From assembly GCF_035918015.1 (NCBI RefSeq), contig NZ_CP109132.1:4526001-4590000 (forward strand): DNA of 64,000 nucleotides, written 5' to 3'. This document shows positions 25,150 to 41,421 of this stretch, piece after piece. The notes beneath the pieces were generated by a model. It was not told where the DNA came from, made no database searches, and was given only the letters and a program-made list of their open reading frames with translations. Each line of letters opens with the position of its first letter. Position 1 is the stretch's first letter. A program made the position numbers and the translations under genes. The DNA is from Streptomyces sp. NBC_01754. Lineage in GTDB: Bacteria; Actinomycetota; Actinomycetes; Streptomycetales; Streptomycetaceae.

Positions 25150-26076
25150 ATGAGCACGTCCGCATGGAGGCGCGCGGGTGCGTCGTTGGTGGCCGCGATC
25201 GTGATCGCCGGTGTCGCCGGCTGTCAGAGCGGCGAGAAGGACAAGGCGGCCGAGGCACCGAAGGCGGAGAACCGCTCGGGGTCCGCGGTGACGGAGGTCC
25301 TCACGGCGGCGTACAAGAAGACCGCGGAGGCCGGGTCGGCCAAGGTGCGCATGACGATGGAGATGCCCGCCACGATGGACGACGGCGGCACCATGGAGAT
25401 GTCCGGCACGATGGGGTGGAACCCCAGCACGATGGACATGACGATGAAGGGCGATGCCTTCAAGGACACCCCGGACGCGCCCGAGCAGATACGCATGGTC
25501 ATGCTCAACAACGTCATGTACATGGACATGGGCGAAGAGGCCGCGTCGGAGATGGACGGCAAGCGCTGGATGAAGATGGACTTCGGCGCCATGGCGGAGG
25601 CATCCGGTGACGAGGCCGCGCGGAAGCAGCTCACCAGCGGCCTGGAGAACGCCAACCAGGACCCGTCCCAGCAGCTGGCCATGCTCCTGGAGTCGCCGAA
25701 CCTCAAACACGTGGGGGCGGAGAAGATCGACGGCGTCGACACCGAGCACTACAAGGGCTCCCTCGCGGTCGACGAGATGATGGACACCAACGAGTCGCTC
25801 GACGTCCTCACGGAGAAGGAGCGCGGGGACCTGCTGGACGCCGTCAAGAAGGCCGGGATCACGGGGTACGACACCGAGGTCTGGGTCGACAAGGAGGGCT
25901 ACCCGATCCGCATGGACATCGGGATCGGCAGCGAGGAGGGTGAGATCCGGATGGTCGCCGACTACTCGGACTACGGCACCGCGACCGCCGTCAAGGCGCC
26001 GCCCGCGAAGGAGACCTTCGACTTGATGGAGATGCTCGCCGAGGCCGGTGCGGGCGCGGACGCCGCGAATTCCTGA
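25150..26076 (+). CDS. Methionine-rich LppX/LolA-like lipoprotein
   Basis: The 308-residue protein begins with a signal peptide and lipobox (VAGC, Cys25), so it is lipid-anchored outside the membrane. The body alternates strand-like segments and ends in IRMVADYSDYGTATAVKAPP, resembling the actinobacterial LppX/LprG and LolA-fold lipoproteins that carry lipids. Between about residues 67 and 155 there are some 19 methionines, many as M-x-M pairs, which is unusual for such a high-GC organism. The gene sits alone between rplKA and rplJL with its own promoter and terminator context. Lipid or metal binding is inferred; function unknown. Confidence 0.85.
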   Translation: MSTSAWRRAGASLVAAIVIAGVAGCQSGEKDKAAEAPKAENRSGSAVTEVLTAAYKKTAEAGSAKVRMTMEMPATMDDGGTMEMSGTMGWNPSTMDMTMKGDAFKDTPDAPEQIRMVMLNNVMYMDMGEEAASEMDGKRWMKMDFGAMAEASGDEAARKQLTSGLENANQDPSQQLAMLLESPNLKHVGAEKIDGVDTEHYKGSLAVDEMMDTNESLDVLTEKERGDLLDAVKKAGITGYDTEVWVDKEGYPIRMDIGIGSEEGEIRMVADYSDYGTATAVKAPPAKETFDLMEMLAEAGAGADAANS

Positions 26077-26114
26077 CCCTGCCGGGCCGCCGGGGTTCAC
26101 CCCCTCGGCCCGAT

Positions 26115-26144
26115 TTGCCTGACCGGGAACCGGTCCCGTAGTCT
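26115..26144 (+). promoter_or_regulatory. Promoter for rplJ-rplL
   Basis: TTGCCT (26115-26120) and TAGTCT (26139-26144) have an 18-bp spacer. A start near 26151 gives a 230-nt leader before rplJ. Confidence 0.6.
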
Positions 26145-26149
26145 TTCCC

Positions 26150-26330
26150 AGAAGCCAAAGACCGCTGGTCGTTGCCGTGCTCTTGCAAGAGGGCCGGTGA
26201 CCGAAGGTTCCGTCGAGAACGGACGACCTGCGCAGGTGACTGTGGAAAGCTCCCGGATTCCGTCCGGTTCTCCCGGATCTCGGTTCGGTCGAGCTACGCC
26301 CTGGCACTTGCGCCGGGGCGTTTCTTCTTT
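26150..26330 (+). promoter_or_regulatory. L10-type autoregulatory leader with attenuator hairpin
   Basis: The untranslated leader contains ACGACCTGCGCAGGTGACTG (26222-26241), similar to the L10(L12)4-binding region of bacterial rplJ leaders. Further on comes an 8-bp hairpin, CGCCCTGG / CCGGGGCG (26297-26320), followed by TTTCTTCTTT, which looks like an intrinsic terminator. Together they suggest that free L10-L12 complex promotes termination. The mechanism is inferred from other bacteria. Confidence 0.6.
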
Positions 26331-26379
26331 CCCGGCCCCTTCTGAGCGGTCCTCATCACCCGGAAGGAGGCCGACGCTC

Positions 26380-26937
26380 ATGGCAAGGCCCGACAAGGCC
26401 GCCGCGGTGGCCGAGCTGACGGACCAGTTCCGCAGCTCGAACGCCGCCGTGCTGACCGAGTACCGGGGTCTCACCGTGGCTCAGCTCAAGGAGCTGCGCC
26501 GTTCCCTCGGTGAGAACGCCCAGTACGCCGTGGTGAAGAACACGCTGACCAAGATCGCGGCCAACGAGGCCGGGATCAACGCGCTGGACGACCTGTTCAC
26601 GGGTCCGACGGCGGTTGCCTTCGTCACCGGTGACCCGGTGGAGTCGGCGAAGGGTCTTCGTGACTTCGCCAAGGACAACCCCGATCTCGTCATCAAGGGC
26701 GGTGTCCTTGACGGCAAGGCGCTGTCCGCCGACGAGATCAAGAAGCTCGCGGACCTCGAGTCCCGCGAGGTTCTGCTCTCCAAGCTGGCCGGTGCCATGA
26801 AGGGCAAGCAGTCTCAGGCTGCCGCGCTCTTCCAGGCGCTGCCCTCGAAGTTCGTCCGCACCGCGGAAGCGCTTCGCGCCAAGAAGGAAGAGCAGGGCGG
26901 TGCCGGTACTCCGGCTCCCGCCGAGGCCGCCGAGTAA
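26380..26937 (+). CDS. rplJ: 50S ribosomal protein L10
   Basis: L10 anchors the L7/L12 dimers on the ribosomal stalk. The 185-residue protein starts [17 protein letters not shown], with [20 protein letters not shown] and [12 protein letters not shown] in the RNA-binding domain and a C-terminal helix that docks L12. The ATG at 26380 has AAGGAGG 9 nt upstream; the frame is open from 26197, but that stretch is leader sequence. rplL follows after 84 nt. Confidence 0.97.
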   Translation: MARPDKAAAVAELTDQFRSSNAAVLTEYRGLTVAQLKELRRSLGENAQYAVVKNTLTKIAANEAGINALDDLFTGPTAVAFVTGDPVESAKGLRDFAKDNPDLVIKGGVLDGKALSADEIKKLADLESREVLLSKLAGAMKGKQSQAAALFQALPSKFVRTAEALRAKKEEQGGAGTPAPAEAAE

Positions 26938-27021
26938 TCACGCTCAGCGGTCCAGCGGGCTCCACGTACGCCCGCCGACACATACATCCGGCACCAGCCG
27001 AATAGTGGAAGGACGCCTGTC

Positions 27022-27405
27022 ATGGCGAAGCTGTCCCAGGACGACCTGCTCGAGCAGTTCGAAGGCATGACCCTCATCGAGCTCTCCGAGTTCGTGAAGG
27101 CCTTCGAGGAGAAGTTCGACGTCACCGCCGCCGCCCCGGCCGCTGTCGTCGCCGCGGGCCCGGGTGCCCCGGCCGCCGAGGCCGCTGTCGAGCAGGACGA
27201 GTTCGACGTCATCCTCACCGGCGCCGGCGAGAAGAAGATCCAGGTCATCAAGGTCGTGCGTGAGCTGACCTCGCTGGGCCTGAAGGAGGCCAAGGACCTC
27301 GTGGACGGCGCTCCGAAGCCGGTCCTCGAGAAGGTCGCCAAGGAGGCCGCGGAGAAGGCTGCCGAGTCCCTCAAGGGCGCCGGCGCCTCCGTCGAGGTCA
27401 AGTGA
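27022..27405 (+). CDS. rplL: 50S ribosomal protein L7/L12
   Basis: The stalk protein recruits translational GTPases. It has an N-terminal dimerisation helix ([20 protein letters not shown]), an Ala/Pro-rich hinge (about 37-58), and the C-terminal domain with [25 protein letters not shown]. 127 residues, ATG start with GGAAGGA upstream. A hairpin at 27465 separates it from rpoB. Confidence 0.98.
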   Translation: MAKLSQDDLLEQFEGMTLIELSEFVKAFEEKFDVTAAAPAAVVAAGPGAPAAEAAVEQDEFDVILTGAGEKKIQVIKVVRELTSLGLKEAKDLVDGAPKPVLEKVAKEAAEKAAESLKGAGASVEVK

Positions 27406-27464
27406 CCCCTGGAGTCTCCGGACTCCCGTAGGAAGCTCCCCGCGCACGCGGGGATGCCCCTCAC

Positions 27465-27498
27465 GAAGGGCGATCACCCATCCGGGTGGTCGCCCTTC
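27465..27498 (+). terminator. Hairpin between rplL and rpoB
   Basis: A 15-bp stem (GAAGGGCGATCACCC, one G-T pair) with a 4-nt loop, 60 nt after rplL, without a clear U-run. It probably reduces read-through from rplJL into rpoBC. No gene is evident in 27499-27811. Confidence 0.7.
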
Positions 27499-27811
27499 GG
27501 CGTGCTCCGAAAGGCTGCCTTGATCTTCTGCCGGTGACGAGTAGGGTGATCTTCGCCGTGCGTTTCTCCGGGGGCGTCAACCGGTGTCCCCGGGCGACGG
27601 GTGAAGATCGCGGGGGGTCCGTCCGGGCCGCGGGGCCTTGACGAACCGCACGCGGCGCGCAATTCTCAGGACGCGTCGTCATCTCGATCCGGTTCCGAGG
27701 CATGGATCGCGAGCGAAGAGGGCAGTAAAGAAGTGCGCGCACCGCGCGAGGTCTATTCATAGGTGTTGAGAACAGCTGTTGCGAGCTACGTGGGTCTCTG
27801 AGAACCCCGAC

Positions 27812-27840
27812 TGGACATCAGTGTGGCACTTGGCTACACT
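27812..27840 (+). promoter_or_regulatory. rpoBC promoter
   Basis: TGGACA (27812-27817) and TACACT (27835-27840) with a 17-bp spacer are the best match to the housekeeping consensus in the rplL-rpoB interval, giving a leader of about 157 nt. A second candidate, TTGACG-N17-AATTCT, lies at 27638-27666. Confidence 0.6.
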
Positions 27841-28003
27841 GACCCTTTGCGCTGCCTGTTAGCTGCCTCCTGCCCGTCACCAGGGGCATGCCCACGCCCA
27901 GCACCGATGACCGAATCATCCCTGACCTTGGGATTTCTGTCGCTGTGTGGGGCTTGGGGCCGGTACGCGCGTAGTGAGTCCGAGCCCTCGGAAGGACCCC
28001 CTC

Positions 28004-31000
28004 TTGGCCGCCTCGCGCAACGCCTCGACCTCGAATACGAACAACGGTGCCAGCACCGCTCCGCTGCGCATCTCTTTTGCAAAGATCAAGGAGCCCCTCG
28101 AGGTTCCGAACCTCCTCGCGCTGCAGACCGAGAGCTTTGACTGGCTCCTGGGCAACGCCGCGTGGAAGGCTCGCGTCGAGGCTGCTCTGGACAGCGGACA
28201 AGACGTCCCCACCAAGTCCGGCCTGGAAGAGATCTTCGAGGAGATCTCGCCGATCGAGGACTTCTCCGGGTCGATGTCGCTCACATTCCGCGACCACCGC
28301 TTCGAGCCCCCGAAGAACTCGATCGACGAGTGCAAGGAGCGCGACTTCACGTTCGCCGCCCCCCTCTTCGTCACGGCCGAGTTCACGAACAACGAGACCG
28401 GCGAGATCAAGTCGCAGACGGTCTTCATGGGCGACTTCCCGCTCATGACCAACAAGGGCACCTTCGTCATCAACGGCACCGAGCGTGTCGTCGTGTCGCA
28501 GCTCGTCCGCTCGCCGGGCGTCTACTTCGACTCCTCCATCGACAAGACGTCCGACAAGGACATCTTCTCCGCCAAGATCATCCCCTCCCGGGGTGCCTGG
28601 CTGGAGATGGAGATCGACAAGCGCGACATGGTCGGTGTCCGCATCGACCGCAAGCGCAAGCAGTCCGTCACCGTCCTCCTGAAGGCCCTCGGCTGGACCA
28701 CCGAGCAGATCCTCGAGGAGTTCGGCGAGTACGAGTCCATGCGCGCCACCCTGGAGAAGGACCACACCCAGGGCCAGGACGACGCGCTGCTCGACATCTA
28801 CCGCAAGCTCCGCCCGGGCGAGCCGCCCACACGCGAGGCCGCTCAGACGCTGCTCGAGAACCTCTACTTCAACCCGAAGCGCTACGACCTCGCGAAGGTC
28901 GGCCGCTACAAGGTGAACAAGAAGCTCGGCGCCGACGAGCCGCTCGACGCGGGTGTCCTCACCAGCGACGACATCATCGCCACCATCAAGTACCTGGTGA
29001 AGCTGCACGCCGGCGAGACCGAGACGATCGGTGAGTCCGGCCGGGAGATCGTCGTCGAGACCGACGACATCGACCACTTCGGCAACCGCCGCCTGCGCAA
29101 CGTCGGCGAGCTCATCCAGAACCAGGTCCGTACGGGTCTCGCCCGTATGGAGCGCGTCGTGCGTGAGCGCATGACCACCCAGGACGTCGAGGCGATCACG
29201 CCGCAGACCCTGATCAACATCCGGCCGGTCGTCGCCTCCATCAAGGAGTTCTTCGGCACCAGCCAGCTGTCGCAGTTCATGGACCAGAACAACCCGCTGT
29301 CGGGTCTCACCCACAAGCGCCGTCTGTCGGCGCTCGGCCCGGGTGGTCTCTCCCGTGAGCGGGCCGGCTTCGAGGTCCGTGACGTGCACCCGTCCCACTA
29401 CGGACGCATGTGCCCGATCGAGACTCCCGAAGGCCCGAACATCGGCCTGATCGGTTCGCTCGCCTCGTACGGCCGCGTCAACGCGTTCGGCTTCATCGAG
29501 ACGCCGTACCGCAAGGTCGTCGACGGCCAGGTCACCGACGAGGTCGACTACATCACGGCCGACGAGGAGGACCGCTACGTCATCGCCCAGGCGAACGCGA
29601 CACTCTCGGACGAACTGCGCTTCACCGAGCCCCGCGTCCTGGTCCGCCGCCGTGGCGGGGAGGTCGACTACGTGCCCGGCACGGAGGTCGACTACATGGA
29701 CGTCTCGCCGCGCCAGATGGTGTCCGTCGCCACCGCGATGATCCCGTTCCTGGAGCACGACGACGCCAACCGTGCCCTCATGGGCGCGAACATGATGCGC
29801 CAGGCCGTTCCGCTCATCAAGTCCGAGGCCCCGCTCGTGGGCACCGGCATGGAGTACCGCTGCGCCACCGACGCCGGTGACGTGCTCAAGGCCGAGAAGG
29901 ACGGTGTGGTCCAGGAGGTCTCCGCGGACTACGTCACCGTCACCAACGACGACGGCACGTACACCACGTACCGCATCGCCAAGTTCTCGCGCTCCAACCA
30001 GGGGACCTCGGTCAACCAGAAGGTCGTCGTCGCCGAGGGCGAGCGTGTCGTCGAGGGCCAGGTCCTCGCCGACGGGCCCGCCACCGAGAACGGCGAGATG
30101 GCGCTCGGCAAGAACCTCCTCGTGGCGTTCATGCCATGGGAGGGCCACAACTACGAGGACGCGATCATCCTGTCGCAGCGCCTCGTGCAGGACGACGTCC
30201 TCTCCTCGATCCACATCGAGGAGCACGAGGTCGACGCCCGTGACACCAAGCTCGGCCCGGAGGAGATCACCCGGGACATCCCGAACGTCTCCGAGGAGGT
30301 CCTCGCCGACCTCGACGAGCGCGGCATCATCCGCATCGGTGCCGAGGTCGTCGCCGGCGACATCCTCGTCGGCAAGGTCACGCCCAAGGGTGAGACCGAG
30401 CTGACCCCCGAGGAGCGCCTGCTCCGCGCGATCTTCGGTGAGAAGGCGCGCGAGGTGCGCGACACCTCGCTGAAGGTCCCGCACGGCGAGATCGGCAAGG
30501 TCATCGGCGTCCGCGTCTTCGACCGCGAAGAGGGCGACGAGCTGCCGCCGGGCGTGAACCAGCTGGTCCGCGTCTACGTCGCGCAGAAGCGCAAGATCAC
30601 CGACGGTGACAAGCTCGCCGGACGCCACGGCAACAAGGGCGTCATCTCCAAGATCCTGCCGATCGAGGACATGCCGTTCCTGGAGGACGGCACCCCGGTC
30701 GACATCATCCTCAACCCGCTGGGTGTGCCGTCCCGGATGAACCCGGGACAGGTCCTGGAGATCCACCTCGGCTGGCTCGCCAGCCGCGGCTGGGACGTCT
30801 CCGGCCTCGCTGACGAGTGGGCCCAGCGCCTGCAGACCATTGGCGCCGACCGGGTCGCCCCCGGCACCAACGTCGCCACGCCCGTCTTCGACGGTGCGCG
30901 CGAGGACGAGATCTCCGGCCTCTTCGGAGCCACGATCCCGAACCGCGACGGCGACCGCCTGGTGCAGCCCTCCGGGAAGGCCCAGCTGTTCGACGGCCGC

Positions 31001-31489
31001 TCCGGTGAGCCGTTCCCGGACCCGGTCTCGGTCGGGTACATGTACATCCTCAAGCTGCACCACCTGGTCGACGACAAGCTCCACGCGCGTTCGACCGGCC
31101 CGTACTCCATGATCACGCAGCAGCCGCTGGGTGGTAAGGCGCAGTTCGGTGGGCAGCGGTTCGGCGAGATGGAGGTGTGGGCCCTTGAGGCGTACGGAGC
31201 CGCATACGCCCTCCAGGAACTGCTGACGATCAAGTCCGACGACGTGACCGGCCGCGTGAAGGTCTACGAGGCCATCGTCAAGGGGGAGAACATCCCCGAG
31301 CCGGGCATCCCCGAGTCCTTCAAGGTGCTCATCAAGGAGATGCAGTCCCTCTGCCTCAACGTGGAGGTGCTGTCCTCGGACGGCATGTCCATCGAGATGC
31401 GCGACACGGACGAGGACGTCTTCCGCGCGGCGGAGGAGCTCGGTATCGACCTGTCCCGGCGCGAGCCGAGCAGCGTCGAAGAGGTCTGA
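28004..31489 (+). CDS. rpoB: DNA-directed RNA polymerase subunit beta
   Basis: The 1161-residue beta subunit begins [18 protein letters not shown] from a TTG at 28004, with GGAAGGA 8 nt upstream; the frame is open from 27947 but those residues are not part of the family. Landmarks are the rifampicin-binding cluster ([20 protein letters not shown] and [16 protein letters not shown], nucleotides about 29260-29370) with all wild-type residues, [16 protein letters not shown], the [10 protein letters not shown] block, [10 protein letters not shown], and the C-terminal [22 protein letters not shown]. rpoC follows after 129 nt. Confidence 0.98.
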   Translation: MAASRNASTSNTNNGASTAPLRISFAKIKEPLEVPNLLALQTESFDWLLGNAAWKARVEAALDSGQDVPTKSGLEEIFEEISPIEDFSGSMSLTFRDHRFEPPKNSIDECKERDFTFAAPLFVTAEFTNNETGEIKSQTVFMGDFPLMTNKGTFVINGTERVVVSQLVRSPGVYFDSSIDKTSDKDIFSAKIIPSRGAWLEMEIDKRDMVGVRIDRKRKQSVTVLLKALGWTTEQILEEFGEYESMRATLEKDHTQGQDDALLDIYRKLRPGEPPTREAAQTLLENLYFNPKRYDLAKVGRYKVNKKLGADEPLDAGVLTSDDIIATIKYLVKLHAGETETIGESGREIVVETDDIDHFGNRRLRNVGELIQNQVRTGLARMERVVRERMTTQDVEAITPQTLINIRPVVASIKEFFGTSQLSQFMDQNNPLSGLTHKRRLSALGPGGLSRERAGFEVRDVHPSHYGRMCPIETPEGPNIGLIGSLASYGRVNAFGFIETPYRKVVDGQVTDEVDYITADEEDRYVIAQANATLSDELRFTEPRVLVRRRGGEVDYVPGTEVDYMDVSPRQMVSVATAMIPFLEHDDANRALMGANMMRQAVPLIKSEAPLVGTGMEYRCATDAGDVLKAEKDGVVQEVSADYVTVTNDDGTYTTYRIAKFSRSNQGTSVNQKVVVAEGERVVEGQVLADGPATENGEMALGKNLLVAFMPWEGHNYEDAIILSQRLVQDDVLSSIHIEEHEVDARDTKLGPEEITRDIPNVSEEVLADLDERGIIRIGAEVVAGDILVGKVTPKGETELTPEERLLRAIFGEKAREVRDTSLKVPHGEIGKVIGVRVFDREEGDELPPGVNQLVRVYVAQKRKITDGDKLAGRHGNKGVISKILPIEDMPFLEDGTPVDIILNPLGVPSRMNPGQVLEIHLGWLASRGWDVSGLADEWAQRLQTIGADRVAPGTNVATPVFDGAREDEISGLFGATIPNRDGDRLVQPSGKAQLFDGRSGEPFPDPVSVGYMYILKLHHLVDDKLHARSTGPYSMITQQPLGGKAQFGGQRFGEMEVWALEAYGAAYALQELLTIKSDDVTGRVKVYEAIVKGENIPEPGIPESFKVLIKEMQSLCLNVEVLSSDGMSIEMRDTDEDVFRAAEELGIDLSRREPSSVEEV

Positions 31490-31497
31490 CGGGTTGT

Positions 31498-31524
31498 CCG
31501 GCCGGATCTCCCTGATCCGGCCGG
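31498..31524 (+). other. Hairpin in the rpoB-rpoC intercistronic region
   Basis: A perfect 11-bp stem (CCGGCCGGATC / GATCCGGCCGG) with loop TCCCT starts 8 nt after the rpoB stop. There is no U-tract, and since rpoC must be expressed it is more likely an mRNA processing or stability site than a full terminator. Confidence 0.6.
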
Positions 31525-31618
31525 CTCTCCCCGGACCCGTTCAGACCATTGCTGAAGTGCCCCGATTTCTCGCGCGAAGCGAGGGGGCTCGAACCCCCGA
31601 AAGAGGGATTGACGACAA

Positions 31619-35518
<3,900 letters not shown>

Positions 35519-35529
35519 GAGTGGGTGAG

Positions 35530-35569
35530 AGGGCGGCCATCCCGTTGTGAAACGGGGTGGCCGCCCTTT
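35530..35569 (+). terminator. rpoBC terminator
   Basis: A 17-bp stem (AGGGCGGCCATCCCGTT, loop GTGA) ending in TTT, 12 nt after rpoC. The interval 35570-35799 shows no gene on either strand that I would defend. Confidence 0.9.
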
Positions 35570-35799
35570 CCCGTGCCCCGGGGCATGCGCCGTACGACCT
35601 TGTGTGACGGCCCCCACAGAGGGGTGCGGGGGAGTGCGGAGAGGGCGGGAGCCCCCCTGTCCGGTACGCCCGAACCTGTGCGCATCCAAGGGGGCGCGGA
35701 GGGCGCCGTATGCCCGCGCCGGGGGCGCTCAAGGGGCGCGTACGCGGTCACCCGGAGGGGTGGGGGCCGGATGCTCCGGTCAGCCGCCCGCCATTTGTT

Positions 35800-35828
35800 T
35801 TGACCCAGCTCCGTGCGGTAGGTACGCT
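35800..35828 (+). promoter_or_regulatory. str operon promoter
   Basis: TTGACC (35800-35805) and TACGCT (35823-35828) with a 17-bp spacer form a strong housekeeping-type promoter. A start near 35836 gives a 186-nt leader before rpsL. Confidence 0.7.
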
Positions 35829-35946
35829 CAAGCCTTGTGCCTGGGGTGTGCCTGGGCTTGCGTGCGTGTCCTCAACCGCACGGCGAGTCCGTATGTGGCC
35901 ACTGCAATCTGCGCTTTTCCTGCCTCTGGCGGGGGCTTGCAGTATT

Positions 35947-35971
35947 CGACACACCCGACCGCGTGGGTCGG
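35947..35971 (+). promoter_or_regulatory. Shared r-protein leader motif, copy 1 (rpsL)
   Basis: The 25-nt element reads CGACACACCC then GACCGCGTGGGTCGG. It can fold as CCGACC-GCGTG-GGTCGG and differs by one base from the copy in the rpsJ leader (48871-48895). It lies 50 nt before the rpsL start, inside the predicted leader RNA. Confidence 0.6.
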
Positions 35972-36021
35972 TGGGTGTTTCAGGTTAGTTTCACGAACGG
36001 CACACAGAAACCGGAGAAGTA

Positions 36022-36393
36022 GTGCCTACGATCCAGCAGCTGGTCCGTAAGGGCCGGCAGGACAAGGTCGAGAAGAACAAGACGCCCGCGCTCGAGGGTT
36101 CGCCCCAGCGTCGCGGTGTCTGCACGCGTGTGTTCACGACCACCCCGAAGAAGCCGAACTCGGCGCTCCGTAAGGTCGCGCGTGTGCGCCTGACCTCCGG
36201 CATCGAGGTCACGGCCTACATCCCGGGTGAGGGACACAACCTGCAGGAGCACTCCATCGTGCTCGTGCGTGGTGGCCGTGTGAAGGACCTGCCGGGTGTT
36301 CGTTACAAGATCATCCGTGGCTCCCTTGACACCCAGGGTGTCAAGAACCGCAAGCAGGCCCGCAGCCGCTACGGCGCCAAGAAGGAGAAGTAA
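36022..36393 (+). CDS. rpsL: 30S ribosomal protein S12
   Basis: S12 lines the decoding centre. The 123-residue protein has [19 protein letters not shown] with Lys43, and [14 protein letters not shown] with Lys88; both are the wild-type residues at sites where changes give streptomycin resistance, so the strain should be sensitive at this locus. The GTG has GGAGAAG upstream. First gene of the str operon; rpsG follows after 2 nt. Confidence 0.98.
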   Translation: MPTIQQLVRKGRQDKVEKNKTPALEGSPQRRGVCTRVFTTTPKKPNSALRKVARVRLTSGIEVTAYIPGEGHNLQEHSIVLVRGGRVKDLPGVRYKIIRGSLDTQGVKNRKQARSRYGAKKEK

Positions 36394-36395
36394 GA

Positions 36396-36866
36396 ATGCC
36401 TCGTAAGGGCCCCGCCCCGAAGCGCCCGGTCATCATCGACCCGGTCTACGGTTCTCCTCTTGTCACGTCGCTGATCAACAAGATCCTGCTCAACGGCAAG
36501 CGTTCCACCGCCGAGCGGATCGTGTACGGCGCCATGGAAGGCCTCCGCGAGAAGACCGGCGCCGACCCGGTCATCACGCTGAAGCGCGCGCTTGAGAACG
36601 TCAAGCCCTCGCTCGAGGTCAAGTCCCGCCGTGTCGGTGGCGCCACCTACCAGGTGCCGATCGAGGTCAAGCCCGGTCGCGCCGCCACCCTCGCGCTGCG
36701 CTGGGTCGTCGGTTACTCCCGCGCCCGTCGCGAGAAGACCATGACCGAGCGCCTCATGAACGAGCTGCTCGACGCCTCCAACGGTCTTGGCGCAGCTGTC
36801 AAGAAGCGCGAGGACACTCACAAGATGGCCGAGTCGAACAAGGCCTTCGCGCACTACCGCTGGTAG
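36396..36866 (+). CDS. rpsG: 30S ribosomal protein S7
   Basis: S7 nucleates assembly of the 30S head and contacts E-site tRNA. 156 residues; family blocks are [39 protein letters not shown] and [21 protein letters not shown]. It lies 2 nt after rpsL and 38 nt before fusA. In E. coli the S7 product represses this operon; no clear S7 target can be identified in the short rpsL-rpsG gap here. Confidence 0.98.
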   Translation: MPRKGPAPKRPVIIDPVYGSPLVTSLINKILLNGKRSTAERIVYGAMEGLREKTGADPVITLKRALENVKPSLEVKSRRVGGATYQVPIEVKPGRAATLALRWVVGYSRARREKTMTERLMNELLDASNGLGAAVKKREDTHKMAESNKAFAHYRW

Positions 36867-36904
36867 TCGCTCACCCCATCGAGACCGAGAGAAGACTGAG
36901 CCTT

Positions 36905-39034
<2,130 letters not shown>

Positions 39035-39077
39035 CTCACCCGAGTACACGCTTTAGGCTTGTCACCGGAGCCCGGCA

Positions 39078-39116
39078 GGGCATTCGACGCGGAGTTCGCT
39101 CGCGCGTCGGATGCCC
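39078..39116 (+). other. Inverted repeat in the fusA-tuf spacer
   Basis: A 14-bp stem (first arm GGGCATTCGACGCG, one G-T pair) with an 11-nt loop. It lacks a U-tract. In S. ramocissimus tuf1 is known to have its own promoter in this spacer; the hairpin may act as a partial terminator or as a stability element. Confidence 0.5.
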
Positions 39117-39191
39117 CCGGCACCGGCATTCCAGCAAAGATCACCTGGCGCCGATGAAGCAAGGCGTACAGAACCACTCCAGGAGGACCCA

Positions 39192-40385
39192 GTGGCGAAG
39201 GCGAAGTTCGAGCGGACTAAGCCGCACGTCAACATCGGCACCATCGGTCACATCGACCACGGTAAGACGACCCTCACGGCCGCCATTACCAAGGTGCTGC
39301 ACGACGCGTACCCGGACCTGAACGAGGCCTCGGCCTTCGACATGATCGACAAGGCGCCCGAGGAGCGCCAGCGTGGTATCACGATCTCGATCTCGCACGT
39401 CGAGTACCAGACGGAGCAGCGTCACTACGCTCACGTCGACTGCCCGGGTCACGCTGACTACATCAAGAACATGATCACGGGTGCGGCGCAGATGGACGGC
39501 GCCATCCTCGTGGTCGCGGCCACCGACGGCCCGATGCCGCAGACCAAGGAGCACGTGCTCCTGGCCCGCCAGGTCGGTGTCCCGTACATCGTCGTCGCCC
39601 TGAACAAGGCCGACATGGTGGACGACGAGGAGATCCTGGAGCTCGTCGAGCTCGAGGTCCGTGAGCTCCTCTCCGAGTACGAGTTCCCGGGCGACGACGT
39701 TCCGGTCGTCAAGGTCTCGGCGCTCAAGGCGCTCGAGGGCGACAAGGAGTGGGGTGAGTCCGTCCTCAACCTGATGAAGGCTGTCGACGACGCCATCCCG
39801 CAGCCCGAGCGTGACGTCGACAAGCCGTTCCTCATGCCGATCGAGGACGTCTTCACGATCACCGGTCGCGGTACGGTCGTCACCGGCCGTATCGAGCGTG
39901 GTGTCCTGAAGGTCAACGAGACCGTGGACATCGTGGGCATCCGCCAGGACAAGACCACCACCACGGTCACCGGCATCGAGATGTTCCGCAAGCTGCTCGA
40001 CGAGGGTCAGGCCGGTGAGAACGTCGGTCTGCTGCTTCGTGGCATCAAGCGCGAGGACGTCGAGCGCGGCCAGGTCATCATCAAGCCCGGTTCGGTCACG
40101 CCGCACACCGAGTTCGAGGCCCAGGCCTACATCCTGTCGAAGGACGAGGGTGGCCGTCACACCCCCTTCTTCAACAACTACCGCCCGCAGTTCTACTTCC
40201 GTACCACGGACGTGACGGGCGTGGTGACCCTTCCCGAGGGCACCGAGATGGTCATGCCGGGTGACAACACCGTCATGTCCGTCGCGCTGATCCAGCCGGT
40301 CGCCATGGAAGAGGGCCTGAAGTTCGCCATCCGTGAGGGTGGCCGGACCGTGGGCGCCGGCCAGGTCACCAAGATCGTCAAGTAG
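39192..40385 (+). CDS. tuf: Elongation factor Tu
   Basis: EF-Tu delivers aminoacyl-tRNA to the ribosome and is the target of kirromycin-type antibiotics. Motifs are [10 protein letters not shown] (G1), DCPGHADY (G3), NKAD (G4) and VSALKAL (G5), with C-terminal domains II and III ([18 protein letters not shown]). 397 residues from the GTG at 39192, preceded by AGGAGG; the frame extends to 39111 without family similarity. It is tuf1 by position in the str operon. Confidence 0.98.
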   Translation: MAKAKFERTKPHVNIGTIGHIDHGKTTLTAAITKVLHDAYPDLNEASAFDMIDKAPEERQRGITISISHVEYQTEQRHYAHVDCPGHADYIKNMITGAAQMDGAILVVAATDGPMPQTKEHVLLARQVGVPYIVVALNKADMVDDEEILELVELEVRELLSEYEFPGDDVPVVKVSALKALEGDKEWGESVLNLMKAVDDAIPQPERDVDKPFLMPIEDVFTITGRGTVVTGRIERGVLKVNETVDIVGIRQDKTTTTVTGIEMFRKLLDEGQAGENVGLLLRGIKREDVERGQVIIKPGSVTPHTEFEAQAYILSKDEGGRHTPFFNNYRPQFYFRTTDVTGVVTLPEGTEMVMPGDNTVMSVALIQPVAMEEGLKFAIREGGRTVGAGQVTKIVK

Positions 40386-40427
40386 TCACTTGACCGTCTG
40401 ACCTGGTAGCTCCGCACAAGAGCACCA

Positions 40428-40465
40428 GAAGGGCCCCGCACCTCGGGAGAGGTGCGGGGCCCTTC
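40428..40465 (+). terminator. str operon terminator
   Basis: A perfect 17-bp stem (GAAGGGCCCCGCACCTC) with loop GGGA, 42 nt after tuf. Confidence 0.9.
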
Positions 40466-40519
40466 CGCCTGTACGGACGCGTGCACGCGGGTGCGTACGT
40501 GCGCGCGTACGGGACCGGG

Positions 40520-41242
40520 TCAGACGCCGGCGACCTGCTGGATCCAGGAACGGTAGGCGGTGACGTTCGTGTAGGCGGTCATGGTCTGGCGGTCGCTGGT
40601 GGAGGCGACGCCGACCTGGACGCCGTCGGCCGTCATCGGGCCGCCCGAGTCGCCGCCGGCGGTGATGCCGTTTCCGCGCCGGGCGCAGATCGCGGAGCCC
40701 CCGTAGGCGTCGGTGCAGCCACTGGTCACGGTGACGTCGGCGACCTTGAGGTAGCGGGACTGGCAGTTCGCCTCGGAGCCGCACTGGGAGGTGGCGCCCC
40801 AGCCGTAGACCCGCACGTTCTGCCCGACGCGTACGGTGCCGGGCTGTCCGAGCCGTGCGTAGGTGCCCTGCACCGAGCGGTCCAGGCGCACCAGCGCGAG
40901 GTCGGCGCCGTGGGTGTAGGTCTGGACGCCGTTGGCCACGGTGCCGCCGCTGTACTGGTCGAGGCTGCCGATCCGGAAGGACAGGCCGCCGGAGGTGACG
41001 CAGTGTTTGGCGGTGAGGATCCACGTCGGGGCGATGAGCGTGGACGAACAGGTCTCCTGTCCGTTGGAGAAGAGGCGGGCGGCCCAGGGGGCGTTCTGGG
41101 CGTAGCCGCCGCCGATGATGGGCTGGACGGCCCGGGGCGCCGGGGCGGGCGCGGATTCGGCGGCCGAGGCGGTGGGGGAGAGCAGGGCGAGGACGGTGAC
41201 CGCGGCGGCCGAGACGGCGGTGACCAACCTGGCTGAGCGCAT
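40520..41242 (-). CDS. Secreted trypsin-like (S1) serine protease
   Basis: A 240-residue exported protease. The signal peptide ends near residue 27, followed by a short pro-segment and the mature-type N-terminus PIIGGGYAQNAPW. The triad is His80 in WILTAKHC (TAKHC instead of the usual TAAHC), Asp114 in GADLALVRL and Ser199 in GGDSGGP. Six cysteines could form three disulfides. The S1 pocket Asp and neighbouring Cys found six and four residues before the catalytic Ser in trypsin are absent, so trypsin-like specificity is doubtful. The gene is convergent with tuf. Confidence 0.92.
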   Translation of the reverse strand: MRSARLVTAVSAAAVTVLALLSPTASAAESAPAPAPRAVQPIIGGGYAQNAPWAARLFSNGQETCSSTLIAPTWILTAKHCVTSGGLSFRIGSLDQYSGGTVANGVQTYTHGADLALVRLDRSVQGTYARLGQPGTVRVGQNVRVYGWGATSQCGSEANCQSRYLKVADVTVTSGCTDAYGGSAICARRGNGITAGGDSGGPMTADGVQVGVASTSDRQTMTAYTNVTAYRSWIQQVAGV

Positions 41243-41421
41243 GGTTCCTCGTTTCGCGAGGACACGCCGTGGCGTGTCTGGGGGGCGGGTCGACGGCCCC
41301 CAGATTCCCGGAGTGCGGCGGTGCCGGGTACCTCACGTCTGCCCATGTCACAGCGTTATGCCGGGGAGATCCGCGGGTCCGGGGCTCAGGTGGACGGGCG
41401 TCGGCCCCCTGCGGCAGGGCG

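Noticed and set aside
27947..28003. 19-residue upstream extension of RpoB
   Set aside because: It is not in the protein family, and the ribosome site points to the TTG at 28004.
27818..31084. Minus-strand open frame of 1088 codons opposite rpoB
   Set aside because: It is an antisense artefact of high-GC codon bias: low-complexity Asp/Val/Leu/Arg content, no ribosome site, no family motifs.
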